Virus record (IMG/VR): IMGVR_UViG_3300021420_000022
Coordinates: 28,393-92,392 of that record
Strand: one strand, 5' to 3'
DNA length: 64,000 nt
Origin: a virus
The translations under genes were made by a program, and so were the position numbers. Under the pieces are notes generated by a model. The model made no database searches, was not told the DNA's origin, and saw nothing but the letters and a program-made list of their open reading frames with translations. This document shows, piece by piece, positions 32,175 through 41,123 of the stretch. Every line of letters starts with the position of its first letter. The first letter of the stretch is position 1.

Positions 32175-33800
32175 ATGAGCGCTCGAACGAATGAGGAGCG
32201 AGTCACTCCTGAAGTGATTCTCGCTACCTATGAGAAGAACGCCGGAAACGTGCGTGCGACGGCGAAAGAACTAGGGATAGGTCGGTGGACAGTGTTGAGA
32301 AACGTTCGCAAACTCGGTCAGGGCAAGAAGCCAATCGCAGCGGGTTCGATCACTGGGGTCGAAGCTAAACCTGCCAAGCTCCCAAAGAACGGACAGATCA
32401 AGCGATATATTCTCACCTCTGCACAAAACAATACTTACGTCTATGATAAAGTCTGGGATAACATTCTCGCGCTTGCAAAGTTTTATGATGCCGAGATTCT
32501 CGTCGGCACTTACTCCTACAACCAAAACGCGTTCGGCGAGCTCGCCGTCAAGCGCGGTAAAGCGAAAAAGCAAGAAAAAGAACTCTGGTACGACCCGAAG
32601 TTAAAGGATTATTTTTGTGATCACCGCAAACAACTGGCGAACGGTCTCGTATGGTGTGGGGAGTATAACGCGCTGCCCACAGCAGTCAACCCCCTCGCCG
32701 GTCTCGAATCGTACAGCGGACGCCAGTCAGCCATCTTTCCGCATGCCAAGCTGGCGATGCGGTCTATCGCTACGATGCAAGACGCCGGAACGAAGCTGAA
32801 CTACACCACAGGCACTGTGACCGAGAAGAACTATATTCAGAAACGCGCCGGAACCATTGCAGAGTTTCACCACGTGTACGGCGGTCTCCTAGTCGAAGTC
32901 GATCACGAGGGTCACTGGTGGGTGCGGCAGTTGAACGCTGACACGGACACCGCCGACATTCAGGATTTGGACGTACTTGTTCACGACGGCGTCGTTACGA
33001 CCGGCAATCGAGTCGAAGCCATCACGTGGGGCGACATTCACGCGACGATTATCGATGAGAAGGTTGTGGACGCGTCGCTCAGTATGTTGGACACTCTCAA
33101 GCCAAAGTATCAGTTCTTCCACGACGTTCTTGAGGGCTCCTCGATCAATCACCACGTCAAAGACAATCCGCACTTCAAATTCTATAACTGGCTTCGAGGT
33201 CTCCATCGTGTCGAGGAAGAACTGAAGCGCACGGCAGCGGTGCTCGACCGTTACGCCCGTCCGAATACGAAAGCCGTAGCCGTCGATTCGAACCATGACG
33301 ACCCGTGGATTCAGCGCTGGCTTCGTGATCATGATTTCAGGAAGGACCCAGCGAACGCGGAGTTATATCTTGAGGCGCAGCGGTACATGTACCGGCAGCT
33401 TCGTGAAGGAAAAAATTCTGGAAAGCTGCCTCGCGATATCAACATGGCGGCGTGGGCCTTGCAACATTTCGGCGGGCTCAAGTCTGATATTCAGTTTCTC
33501 ATCGCCGATCAGAGCTTCTTTATTTGCGGTGACAAGATCGAATGTGGTATGCACGGGCACCTCGGGCCGAACGGACGTTATGGTTCGCCTGAGAATTTGT
33601 CGAAGATGGGACGCCGGTCGAATACCGCGCACACTCACTACGCTGGAATCTACGACGGCCTGTATGTGGCCGGAACGTCGACAAAGTTTCGCTGGGACTA
33701 CAATCGAGGGCCGTCGAACTGGACACACAGTCACATAGTAACCTACCCGAACGGTAAGCGAGCGATTGTCACAATTTATGCAGATAAGTGGAGGGCTTAA
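32175..33800 (+). CDS. T5 A1-like phage takeover protein with metallophosphatase core
   Basis: 541 residues from the ATG at 32175 (GGGGGCT upstream); an ATG at 32163 overlaps the previous stop. Residues 1-50 hold a Fis-type HTH (NVRATAKELGIGRWTVLRNV). The body has KRYILTSAQNNTYVYDKVWD, and metal-site motifs GDIH, GSSINHH and VDSNHDD as in calcineurin-like phosphoesterases. The family includes T5 A1, required for degradation of host DNA and completion of DNA entry. Homology is from recalled motifs. Confidence 0.65.
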   Translation: MSARTNEERVTPEVILATYEKNAGNVRATAKELGIGRWTVLRNVRKLGQGKKPIAAGSITGVEAKPAKLPKNGQIKRYILTSAQNNTYVYDKVWDNILALAKFYDAEILVGTYSYNQNAFGELAVKRGKAKKQEKELWYDPKLKDYFCDHRKQLANGLVWCGEYNALPTAVNPLAGLESYSGRQSAIFPHAKLAMRSIATMQDAGTKLNYTTGTVTEKNYIQKRAGTIAEFHHVYGGLLVEVDHEGHWWVRQLNADTDTADIQDLDVLVHDGVVTTGNRVEAITWGDIHATIIDEKVVDASLSMLDTLKPKYQFFHDVLEGSSINHHVKDNPHFKFYNWLRGLHRVEEELKRTAAVLDRYARPNTKAVAVDSNHDDPWIQRWLRDHDFRKDPANAELYLEAQRYMYRQLREGKNSGKLPRDINMAAWALQHFGGLKSDIQFLIADQSFFICGDKIECGMHGHLGPNGRYGSPENLSKMGRRSNTAHTHYAGIYDGLYVAGTSTKFRWDYNRGPSNWTHSHIVTYPNGKRAIVTIYADKWRA

Positions 33801-34285
33801 TGTCTGAGGGAGCGCTGAACCCATATTCTGATATTATTGAGAAGCTACGTAACGTTGCGGCTGATGCGGACGGTGCTGACCTCCGGGCCTTGGCAGCACA
33901 GATCAGAACTCAAGTGCCGGAGAGCAATAATCCGAAGGATCGTATTGGGCAAGCTAAGGTATCTCTCACAAAGATACCGGGTGTAGCGTTACTTCATGAA
34001 GCAAAAGCCATGATGAATGGCGCGAGTCGTTACGGAGCGTTCAATTGGAGGGATCACAGCGTACTTGCTTCAATCTACGTTGACGCTGCGCTTCGTCATT
34101 TGTACTCATGGTTTGAAGGGGAAGAAGAAGCTCAGGACAGCGGAGTCCATCATCTCGGGCATTTGCGGGCGTGTACAGCAATTCTTCTTGACGCGCAGGC
34201 AACGGGAAATCTAGTTGATGATCGCCCGAAAAAAGGAACTTTTATTTCGGTGCTATCGCAGTTGAATGAGCAGGTTAAGAAATGA
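33800..34285 (+). CDS. dATP/dGTP diphosphohydrolase-like protein (DUF5664)
   Basis: 161 residues, start TAATG-coupled. NPKDRIGQAKVSLTKIPGVA, HEAKAMMNGASRYGAFNWRD and ALRHLYSWFEGEEEAQDSG followed by HHLGHLRACTAILLD match the family named dATP/dGTP diphosphohydrolase N-terminal domain (PF18909). Probably adjusts the purine deoxynucleotide pool. Lies among other nucleotide genes. Confidence 0.75.
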   Translation: MSEGALNPYSDIIEKLRNVAADADGADLRALAAQIRTQVPESNNPKDRIGQAKVSLTKIPGVALLHEAKAMMNGASRYGAFNWRDHSVLASIYVDAALRHLYSWFEGEEEAQDSGVHHLGHLRACTAILLDAQATGNLVDDRPKKGTFISVLSQLNEQVKK

Positions 34286-34779
34286 ATCGTTTGCGTCGCT
34301 GTCGGGAATGCAAGAAGAGGAAATCTCTGCGAAGCTTTAGTCTTGATCGTGGGAAGCCGAGACGAATTTGTAAAAAGTGTGCGTCTGACAAACAATCCGA
34401 GCGATACGCTGGTCAGGGCGCTGCTGGGCGAAAAAGAGTTTTGAAAAATTGGAACGCATTTTTTCGGAGAGACCCAGCTCGTGCGCGATTTAATCTTTCA
34501 AAGTCGGCGGCAAAGCAATCTGGTCATCAGTGGCAGTTGACTCTTGAGCAGTACCGTCGTTTGAACGCTCTTCCTTGCTATTATTGCGGCGGTGTTTTAC
34601 CGGAGAAGGGCCGAGGTCTTGATCGGAAGAACAATGCCGAAGGTTATACTTTGAGAAATGTTTTGCCATGCTGTACGGTTTGCAACACCCTTCGTTCGGA
34701 TAACTTTACAGTTGAAGAAACTAAAGTAGCAGTTGACGCTATTCAACAACTGAGGAAACAGAAAGGATTATCAAAGTGA
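34282..34779 (+). CDS. HNH endonuclease
   Basis: 165 residues. N-terminal zinc knuckles RRCRECKKRKSLRSF and ICKKC, then an HNH core CYYCGGVLPEKGRGLDRKNN, followed by NVLPCCTVCN. Start overlaps the previous stop and end overlaps the next start, as for a free-standing homing endonuclease settled between co-transcribed genes. Confidence 0.75.
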   Translation: MNRLRRCRECKKRKSLRSFSLDRGKPRRICKKCASDKQSERYAGQGAAGRKRVLKNWNAFFRRDPARARFNLSKSAAKQSGHQWQLTLEQYRRLNALPCYYCGGVLPEKGRGLDRKNNAEGYTLRNVLPCCTVCNTLRSDNFTVEETKVAVDAIQQLRKQKGLSK

Positions 34780-35294
34780 ACATCTATCTTGCAGCAGCAT
34801 GGTCTCGTCGCGGAGAAATGAAGGACCTCGCTGCAGTTTTGGAGAAGATAATCCCCGATCTGATTGTAAATTGCCGCTGGATCAAAGAAGACCCGACACC
34901 GGCAGGAAATCTTTTGTTTCTTCACAAAAATATGGACGCGATTAGGTCTATTCGAGCGAAGCAAGATCGCGAAGACATCTATGCGTCCGACCTTCTGGTG
35001 AGATTTACGGACGATCTAAGTTCAAAAATGGTGTCGGCTCGCTTGGCGACCGGTTCCCGCATGGCGGAGATGGGGATGGCTCTCACGCGAGGTATTCCGG
35101 TCATCGTGGTAGGCGGCAAGCAATGCATCTTTGACTACTTGCCGGAAGTTCAGCATGTTAAGAACGTGGCCTCCCTGAAGCGACTTCTACGAAAGATTCA
35201 AAAAGCAGACGGAGGTGACGTACGCCATACATCACGCAAACGGCTAGAGAAATTGTTGAGGAAGATGGGCTCATCGAAAATAGTGGTGAACTGA
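34776..35294 (+). CDS. nucleoside 2-deoxyribosyltransferase-like protein
   Basis: 172 residues. NIYLAAAWSRRGEMK at the start, DREDIYASDLLVRFTDD in the middle, ATGSRMAEMGMALTRGIPVI as the substrate-binding segment, then QCIFDYLPEV. This is the Rossmann-like order of phage deoxyribosyltransferase-related proteins that hydrolyse or exchange deoxynucleoside bases. The last 40 residues are basic and overlap the next gene by 73 bases. Confidence 0.75.
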   Translation: MNIYLAAAWSRRGEMKDLAAVLEKIIPDLIVNCRWIKEDPTPAGNLLFLHKNMDAIRSIRAKQDREDIYASDLLVRFTDDLSSKMVSARLATGSRMAEMGMALTRGIPVIVVGGKQCIFDYLPEVQHVKNVASLKRLLRKIQKADGGDVRHTSRKRLEKLLRKMGSSKIVVN

Positions 35295-35464
35295 ACTACG
35301 CGTTCACCCAAGTGATCCGGAAGTACCTTGAGTTACACGGGACGAGTTACAGCCGATTCAATGATGTGATCGGAGCTCTTGAAGGCGCGAAGCTAGAATT
35401 CTATCGTCGTGTGGTAACCCCATACGAAGATGAAAAAATCAAACAAAATGGAGACGTGTACTAA
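35222..35464 (+). CDS. DUF6899-like protein with an ACG start
   Basis: 80 residues: PYITQTAREIVEEDGLIE, LNYAFTQVIRKYLEL, FNDVIGALEGAKLEFYRRVV and PYEDEKIKQNGDVY. It matches a common phage family (DUF6899 as I recall it) that begins MPYI. Here the codon before CCATACATC is ACG, with GGAGG 7 bases upstream; no ATG, GTG or TTG fits and a stop lies before. The stop overlaps the next ATG. Read as ACG initiation. Confidence 0.75.
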   Translation, partial: TPYITQTAREIVEEDGLIENSGELNYAFTQVIRKYLELHGTSYSRFNDVIGALEGAKLEFYRRVVTPYEDEKIKQNGDVY

Positions 35465-35841
35465 TGTCGACACAGAATACAACATTTCAAACGGTAGCGT
35501 GCGACGGGCCGAACTGTAAGAACAGTGCGGTGATCGAAGCCACGGATCAAGCGGCAGTGGCGAAAGCTTTGACGGAGAATCCGTGGTTAAAGGTTCTGCG
35601 CACGGTGATCTCTGCCGAGAAGCGCGGCCCGGACGGCCAGCCGATTCAGTACAACTTCTGCTCCGACGTTTGCATGGTCAACGGCGCGACAGCTCGGATG
35701 TTTGACGAGCAGAAGATTCTGACCCCAGCGGCGGGCAGCGCGAACGCTCAGATCAAAGCAGCGCTCGAAGCGAAAGCGAAAGAGAACGCGGCAGACGCAG
35801 CACTCCGCGCTGGCGCTCCGGTCAACATTAGTCCAAAATGA
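35464..35841 (+). CDS. zinc-binding protein
   Basis: 125 residues. VACDGPNCKNSAVIEA and FCSDVCMVNG give a treble-clef-like metal site; the tail is Ala/Lys-rich. TAATG-coupled start. Confidence 0.65.
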   Translation: MSTQNTTFQTVACDGPNCKNSAVIEATDQAAVAKALTENPWLKVLRTVISAEKRGPDGQPIQYNFCSDVCMVNGATARMFDEQKILTPAAGSANAQIKAALEAKAKENAADAALRAGAPVNISPK

Positions 35842-36221
35842 AGTGGTCGAAAGCCGAAGGGCTAGCCGACTTCGACCGGCCCTGTAAGCGGCAGTTCTAC
35901 GCTTGGAGGAAATCTATGGGTAGGTATGAGGTAATACACAAAATTCTGGCCGACATTCATCTTGAGGTAGAACGAGCCCGTCAAACGTGGGGCGAGGAAT
36001 TTGACCGTAAGAACACGTTGAACGACTGGGTCACCTATGCTATGTCGTTTGCTACAGACGCAACGTTGATGGAGTCAACGACAGAACAGCAAGAAAGATA
36101 TCTTCGTAAGGCAGCCGGACTGCTTGTGTCCGCTATGGTGATGTTGAAGACCGAAGGTTTCGCGCCACGTCATTACGAAGGGCAGACCGGCCCGAAGTCA
36201 TTGCCGGAGATCGATAGTTAA
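35838..36221 (+). CDS. MazG-like NTP pyrophosphatase fold protein
   Basis: 127 residues. Helical; ILADIHLEVERARQTWGEEF and YLRKAAGLLVSAMVMLKTEG resemble the all-alpha NTP-pyrophosphatase pattern of phage proteins (acidic residues after a RQxxWG motif). Would hydrolyse noncanonical or excess NTPs. Moderately sure; metal ligands not confirmed. Confidence 0.5.
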   Translation: MKWSKAEGLADFDRPCKRQFYAWRKSMGRYEVIHKILADIHLEVERARQTWGEEFDRKNTLNDWVTYAMSFATDATLMESTTEQQERYLRKAAGLLVSAMVMLKTEGFAPRHYEGQTGPKSLPEIDS

Positions 36222-36229
36222 GGAGCCTC

Positions 36230-36631
36230 ATGAAATACTTCATCCGTTTCGTTGGACACATCATTCAGCAGCCCGGCCTCAAGCTGCCGCATAAGGTGTA
36301 CCACGACGTAATTTCGGCGTTCGACAAAGAGGATATGGACCCGGTCGAGACTCCGGACGGCGTAAAGATGGGGCTCAAACAGTTTTGCAACATCATGGTG
36401 GCTCACTTGATGGAGCACGGCATGGTGGTCCCGCAAAAGCCGAACAAAATGCAGGACGGCACAAAAATCCGCTTTGATCAACGCATGGGGATTCCGAAAC
36501 ACGTGATCGGAAAGATCACCCTGATCGTTCGAGTGTTGCAAGAGCCGAAGCGGGCGATCCCCGAAATTGAGGCCTTTGATTTGGACGGAGACGCCCCGGC
36601 TATGCCCGGCCTGACCGGATCGGTGAACTAA
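36230..36631 (+). CDS. hypothetical protein
   Basis: 133 residues, MKYFIRFVGHIIQQPGLKLP, with KITLIVRVLQEPKRAIPEIE and an acidic Met/Pro tail. No family recognised; lies just before the replication genes. Confidence 0.6.
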   Translation: MKYFIRFVGHIIQQPGLKLPHKVYHDVISAFDKEDMDPVETPDGVKMGLKQFCNIMVAHLMEHGMVVPQKPNKMQDGTKIRFDQRMGIPKHVIGKITLIVRVLQEPKRAIPEIEAFDLDGDAPAMPGLTGSVN

Positions 36632-37027
36632 TGATTGGAAAGATTTGCGTTCGCTGCCATCGGGAAAAGCAATTACAGAATCGCCGTATCCGAATGGCGT
36701 CGAGCTAACCCCGAAAAGATTCATGCGAAGCAGGCTAAATACCGTCGTCTTCGTCCGAGAGATGAGCTAGAGCATCGGGTCCGTTACGAGTATCAGTTTA
36801 CAGAACCCGAAATCGAATACATTCTTCGTTGGCGGGGCGGAAAGTGTCCTTGTTGCGGAAAAATGATCAAGCGACTGGGCGTAGGACTTTCGGATGGCTG
36901 CATCGAACACGATCATAAAACGAAACGATTTCGAGGAATTGTTTGCGGCTCGTGTAATCGGGCTCTCGGATACGTACAGGATAAAATTTCTGTCTTACGC
37001 GGACTGATTAAATACTTGCGAGGGTAG
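36631..37027 (+). pseudogene. frameshifted endonuclease VII-type HNH gene
   Basis: An ATG at 36631 starts MIGKICVRCHREKQLQNRRI, the usual N-terminal zinc knuckle, but this frame stops at 36711. The next frame continues EWRRANPEKIHAKQAKYRR, the usual following segment, and then an intact core CPCCGKMIKRLG, HDHKTKRFRGIVC and GSCNRALGYVQD. A base change plus loss of about 15 residues between them explains this. The C-terminal domain could still be made from TTG at 36635. Confidence 0.6.
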
Positions 37028-37043
37028 CTATATTATTCTTGGA

Positions 37044-37781
37044 GTGCTGGACTTTGAGACCACGGGTACGGACTTGCTTCAGGACGAAGTCACTGAAGTC
37101 GGTCAGATTACATACAGCACCGGTCAGCGGCGAATTTTCGAGAGCAGCAGTTTTCTTGTTGCTGGTACGCGTCCGATTCCGAAGCTGATTGAAGAGCGAA
37201 CCGGTATCTTGAATGCGGCGCGAAATAAGAAGGGATACGATTCGCACGACTCGTTAGAGACCATACTTAACTGGTTGAAGACGGTTGACGCTGTCGCTGG
37301 TCAGAACATTAATCAGTTCGACTGGGAGCTACTCCGGATTTGGGCTTCGCACTACAGCCAAGTTCTCCCGCCGATGCTACTGATTGACACCATGTGGGAC
37401 CTGCCGGGCGTGCAGGGCCGGAAGCTCCTGCACATGGCGGCAGAGGACGGCTTTCTACCGATGGGGGAGCACGGCGCATTGGTGGACTGTCTGACGACGC
37501 TGAAGCTTATCGAGAATCGGCTAGACAACCTTGACAAGATCGTCGAGCGCTCCAAGTCACCGCTCGTGATCCTCCAGAGTTTACAAGATTTCGATCACAA
37601 CGAACAGGCCAAGGATCGTGACGCGCTATGGAATCAGATTGGCGGCGCGTTTCACTGGAATGGGGATTACAAAATTTGGTGGAAGGCGACAAAGGAATGT
37701 GATGTACCGGAAATCGCGAAAGACGCGCCGTTCGATGTCACGATTCGGCGGGATTTGAATCTCAGGGAGTTGTGGAGCTAG
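37044..37781 (+). CDS. DnaQ-like 3'-5' exonuclease
   Basis: 245 residues. Exo motif I LDFETTGTD, motif II region GQNINQFDWELLR and motif III EHGALVDCLTTLKL define the DEDD exonuclease fold. No ATG: the nearest start is GTG at 37044, and the preceding in-frame codons TAT ATT ATT CTT GGA suggest a native start such as ATT at 37032 placed after GAGGGT. The broken HNH gene directly upstream may have displaced the original start. Proofreading or end-trimming role with the polymerase. Confidence 0.8.
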   Translation: MLDFETTGTDLLQDEVTEVGQITYSTGQRRIFESSSFLVAGTRPIPKLIEERTGILNAARNKKGYDSHDSLETILNWLKTVDAVAGQNINQFDWELLRIWASHYSQVLPPMLLIDTMWDLPGVQGRKLLHMAAEDGFLPMGEHGALVDCLTTLKLIENRLDNLDKIVERSKSPLVILQSLQDFDHNEQAKDRDALWNQIGGAFHWNGDYKIWWKATKECDVPEIAKDAPFDVTIRRDLNLRELWS

Positions 37782-37782
37782 T

Positions 37783-37956
37783 ATGCTGATCTGTAAACTC
37801 GATAGCACCGAATTCGCCGACCCGCAGGACGCCATGAAACACGTTCGCAACAAGCACGGTGAGACGATTTTCGACAATTGGTTGTATAAGTACAGCCCTG
37901 ATCCGCAGAGGGCGGCGGAAGAACGAGCTTTTGAATCTCTAATCAAGGAGGAGTAA
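37783..37956 (+). CDS. small hypothetical protein
   Basis: 57 residues, MLICKLDSTEFADPQDAMKH, short helical protein. Stop overlaps the next ATG. Confidence 0.55.
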   Translation: MLICKLDSTEFADPQDAMKHVRNKHGETIFDNWLYKYSPDPQRAAEERAFESLIKEE

Positions 37957-38273
37957 TGATCACGTTAGGAGCAAAGCAGTCTGAAGCAGCACGGGACGCA
38001 GGTATCGAGTCGGCGGCAGCCGCTAGGGCGAAAGTTCTCGGGTTCGCTCGTGGCGTCGCTCGGGAGTTAGCAGCAACGTACGGCCAGACGGACGCTGACG
38101 CGGTGATAACTTCCCTTGAGTTGCAGGGCTTCGACACCACGGCAGAACTCGGCAACGCAGCGGGAGCGATCTTCCGTGGAGCAGGCTGGACGTTTGTCGG
38201 GTACAAGAAGTCGGTCAGGTTGTCGCGTCACGCCAACAAGATCGGAATTTGGAAGTTCAATCCACAAGCCTAA
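37956..38273 (+). CDS. hypothetical helical protein
   Basis: 105 residues, Ala-rich start then WTFVGYKKSVRLSRHANKI. GGAGGA upstream. Position in the replication block; the basic C-terminus may bind DNA. Confidence 0.6.
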   Translation: MITLGAKQSEAARDAGIESAAAARAKVLGFARGVARELAATYGQTDADAVITSLELQGFDTTAELGNAAGAIFRGAGWTFVGYKKSVRLSRHANKIGIWKFNPQA

Positions 38274-38294
38274 ATTTAGGCAAAGGAATAAATC

Positions 38295-38933
38295 ATGATC
38301 GTTGAATCAGGCGGTAGAAAGTTCGATAAGACTCCGGGCAAGTTCATCGCTCGCATCATTGATGTCGAGAACCTCGGCGTCAAGGCGTCATCGAACCCGT
38401 TGTATAAGCCGGTGAATAAGACGGCCATATACTGGGTTCTGAATGCGGTCGACAAGTACAGCACCACAGGCGAGCTTCGGACGCATCGAGAAGAGATGCC
38501 GACGAAGATGACGCCACAAACAAAATTCAAGCCTTCGCGTATGTACGAGATCGCGGAGCAAGTTTTCGGCGGCGCGCAGAACATCCCGATGCCGTTCGAC
38601 GACGAGTTCTTCATTGGCCGCTGCAACGAGGTGATCCTGATCCCGAACGGCGAATTCCTGAAGGCCGCTGCCTTCTTGCCGGTTCCGGCAGGCGTTACAC
38701 CCCCAGCAGTTCCGGCAACTTACGTTCGTCGACGCAACCGCGCTCAACAGGGCCAAGCGACCACGGTACAAGGTCAGGCGACCACGGTACAAGGTCAGGC
38801 GACCACGGTACAAGGTCAGGCGACCACGGTACAAGGTCAGGCGACCACGACGGCACAACAGACGTACGTTGCTCCCGGTTCGGTCGCTGCTCCGGCTACG
38901 CAGCATATCGACGACGAAGACATTCCGTTTTAG
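38295..38933 (+). CDS. single-stranded DNA-binding-like protein
   Basis: 212 residues. An N-terminal domain of about 135 residues with strand patterns KFIARIIDVENLGVKA and EVILIPNGEFLKA is compatible with an OB fold. Residues 155-190 are a linker of GQATTVQ repeats. The acidic end DDEDIPF is the classic SSB tail that recruits replication partners. It is two genes before the prim-pol protein. Confidence 0.7.
   Translation: MIVESGGRKFDKTPGKFIARIIDVENLGVKASSNPLYKPVNKTAIYWVLNAVDKYSTTGELRTHREEMPTKMTPQTKFKPSRMYEIAEQVFGGAQNIPMPFDDEFFIGRCNEVILIPNGEFLKAAAFLPVPAGVTPPAVPATYVRRRNRAQQGQATTVQGQATTVQGQATTVQGQATTVQGQATTTAQQTYVAPGSVAAPATQHIDDEDIPF
38757..38853 (+). repeat. 21-bp tandem repeat in the SSB linker
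   Basis: Four full copies of GCGACCACGGTACAAGGTCA plus one base, with a fifth partial, coding ATTVQGQ units. Copies are identical in DNA, so expansion is recent. Confidence 0.9.
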
Positions 38934-39043
38934 TCCACTAGCACTGGTGGAAGGAATACTGTAAAGCTAAGGCGAGAAGCTACAGCGTTGTCCGGTGCAA
39001 CGGGCAATGGTGGCAAGCTCGTCATTTTCCTTCGAGGCTAACT

Positions 39044-41122
39044 TTGTCCTTTAAAGATATTGCTCAGCCATTAATCGAACGCGGCGTTCCGGTCTTCCCT
39101 CTAGCGCCTCGTACCAAAATTCCCGTCGATAAATCTATGTCTGAGTGGCCGATCCTAGCCACGACCGACTCTGCACAAATACTGCGCTGGGATTCCGCAT
39201 ACCCAAATGCAAATTGCGCCGCAGTTGCGAAAGCTGAGCCTAACGGAATTTGGATTCTAGACATCGACAGTCCTGCGGCAGCGCGAATCCTCAGTCTTCC
39301 GCACCTGCCTAAAACTTTTCAAGTCCGAAGTTCCCCTAGCAAGGGTCATACGTATTTTCGGCACAATGCGGCCAGCTTGGCTCTCGCTGGTAAGAAGGCT
39401 TACTACAGTATCAAGAACCCGGAAGGCAAAGAGATCGTCTCTGCGCGCTTGAATAACGCGTACGTGGTGGGCGCAGGCTCGATCCATCCGGTTACGCTAG
39501 AGCCTTACGAAGTCATTCGCAACGTGCCGCTGGTCGAGGCTCCGCAGGAACTGCTCGACTGGATTGCGCAGCACGCCGAATCGGACAAGATTCCGGTAAC
39601 GGCTAACCTTGAAGGCCCGAAGATTCCTCGTGGGTCGCACGACAACGAGTTGACACGCATCGCTGGCAAGTTGCGGCAGGCCGGAATGGAACCAGAGACG
39701 ATGGCCGTCGCGTTGATCGAAATCTGCGAGAAGCGCTGTGAGGACTACGGCCCCGACTATCAGGAAATGTGCCAGAAGATCGCGCACTCTATCGGCAAGA
39801 AGCCGATTGTAGACAACCGCGTGTACCACAATGGCGTGCCGGTCGATTTTATGTCACAACAGACGCAGGCCGCGCCAGTAGTTGTTGACCCCAATGCCGT
39901 GCCAGTGAATATCGACGACTCCGGCGTGATCGACTACCCGAAATTCCCTGAGTCCGTGATGTGGGGCACGTCGCTGTACGAGAATTTGGTTAAGCCGGTG
40001 ATCGCGAGCTCAGACAAGTACGCCGAGTTAATCTACATGCCTGCCGTGCTGATGTTAATCAATGCAATAGCCCTTCGCGTTCATTTAAAGTCACAGGCAG
40101 CGAGAGTGCCCAATCTATTTGTTGGTGTGATCGCGCCATACGGGCATTTCTATAAGTCGTCAAGCTGCGAGCTGGCGCAGAACTTTTTCATGCGAATGGG
40201 GATGGCCGTTAAGGACGTTCAGACCGCCGGAGAGAAGACCGTCATCCTATCACCGGGCAGCCCGGAGGGGCTGGGGTTGCGTCTGAAAGACAAGCATGCG
40301 ACGCGAGCCGTACTTTATTACGACGAGCTCGGAAAGTTTGTCGCTAAGGGCAAGATCGATCATTCGTCATTCCTAGAAGATATTTGTTCAATCTATGACA
40401 GCCGCGACTTTGCGAATGAAATTAAGTCCAACAAGGACTCCTATCGGTTCTCCGCTGGAACGTACTGCTTCTCGTGGCTCTGGTGTACGACCGACCGAAA
40501 GTTCCCGCAGCTTTGGGCGAACCTCGCGAATGAGGACTCCGGCCTGAACGACCGCATGTTCTTCTTGCTAGCGCCGCAGAAAGAACGGGAGCACGGGCTA
40601 TATTCCGAGATCGCGGTCGACACCGAGCCCACGCGGCATTTGATTGAGGCAGCGATAACAAAAGCCGAATTCGACTACGAGGATCGTATTGACGCACAAT
40701 CAAAAGTCAAAGGTATCGATCCTCGAAGTATTGCGATGTTTGAGAACCTCGCGCTCTACTTCGCTATTGATTTAGGTTTAGATTGTATCGACAGAGATTG
40801 TTGCGAGAGAGCGAAGCTCCTTGTTGAGTATCGAAATAAGACGCAAGAGTATCTCGATCCAGTGCAAGCGGAAAACAACCAAGCGAAAGATCAAACACTA
40901 ATCGTTCGAGAGCTCCAGAAGCATCAAGGACAGATGGCGACGCGCCTGTTGAAGAAGGCGCTACACGTGAACGAGCTCGGGACTCGACGATGGAACGACG
41001 CTTATCGAGGGTTGCTCGATGAGGGCGTGATCGCGCATCGCGAGGGCGTCGGCGCTTCGGCAGGCCGAAAGCCGGAAGAGCAGCGGCCAGCAATGACATA
41101 TCTATTAAAGCAGGAGGAGTAA
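39044..41122 (+). CDS. prim-pol and DUF3987-like primase/helicase
   Basis: 692 residues from TTG at 39044, six bases after GAGG. Residues 1-190 resemble the bifunctional primase-polymerase domain (ERGVPVFPLAPRTKIP, GIWILDIDSP, and a terminal AGSIHPVTLEPYEV). Residues 280-560 resemble DUF3987 (LFVGVIAPYGHFYKSSSCEL, VLYYDELGKFVAKGK, GLNDRMFFLLAPQ). It probably primes replication and may unwind DNA. The 110-base gap before it holds an open stretch, WWKEYCKAKARSYSVVRC, without a start, a possible remnant. Confidence 0.75.
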   Translation: MSFKDIAQPLIERGVPVFPLAPRTKIPVDKSMSEWPILATTDSAQILRWDSAYPNANCAAVAKAEPNGIWILDIDSPAAARILSLPHLPKTFQVRSSPSKGHTYFRHNAASLALAGKKAYYSIKNPEGKEIVSARLNNAYVVGAGSIHPVTLEPYEVIRNVPLVEAPQELLDWIAQHAESDKIPVTANLEGPKIPRGSHDNELTRIAGKLRQAGMEPETMAVALIEICEKRCEDYGPDYQEMCQKIAHSIGKKPIVDNRVYHNGVPVDFMSQQTQAAPVVVDPNAVPVNIDDSGVIDYPKFPESVMWGTSLYENLVKPVIASSDKYAELIYMPAVLMLINAIALRVHLKSQAARVPNLFVGVIAPYGHFYKSSSCELAQNFFMRMGMAVKDVQTAGEKTVILSPGSPEGLGLRLKDKHATRAVLYYDELGKFVAKGKIDHSSFLEDICSIYDSRDFANEIKSNKDSYRFSAGTYCFSWLWCTTDRKFPQLWANLANEDSGLNDRMFFLLAPQKEREHGLYSEIAVDTEPTRHLIEAAITKAEFDYEDRIDAQSKVKGIDPRSIAMFENLALYFAIDLGLDCIDRDCCERAKLLVEYRNKTQEYLDPVQAENNQAKDQTLIVRELQKHQGQMATRLLKKALHVNELGTRRWNDAYRGLLDEGVIAHREGVGASAGRKPEEQRPAMTYLLKQEE

Positions 41123-41123
41123 A

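Noticed and set aside
38757-38853. CRISPR-like array
   Set aside because: The units are contiguous 21-bp copies without spacers and are in frame within a gene.
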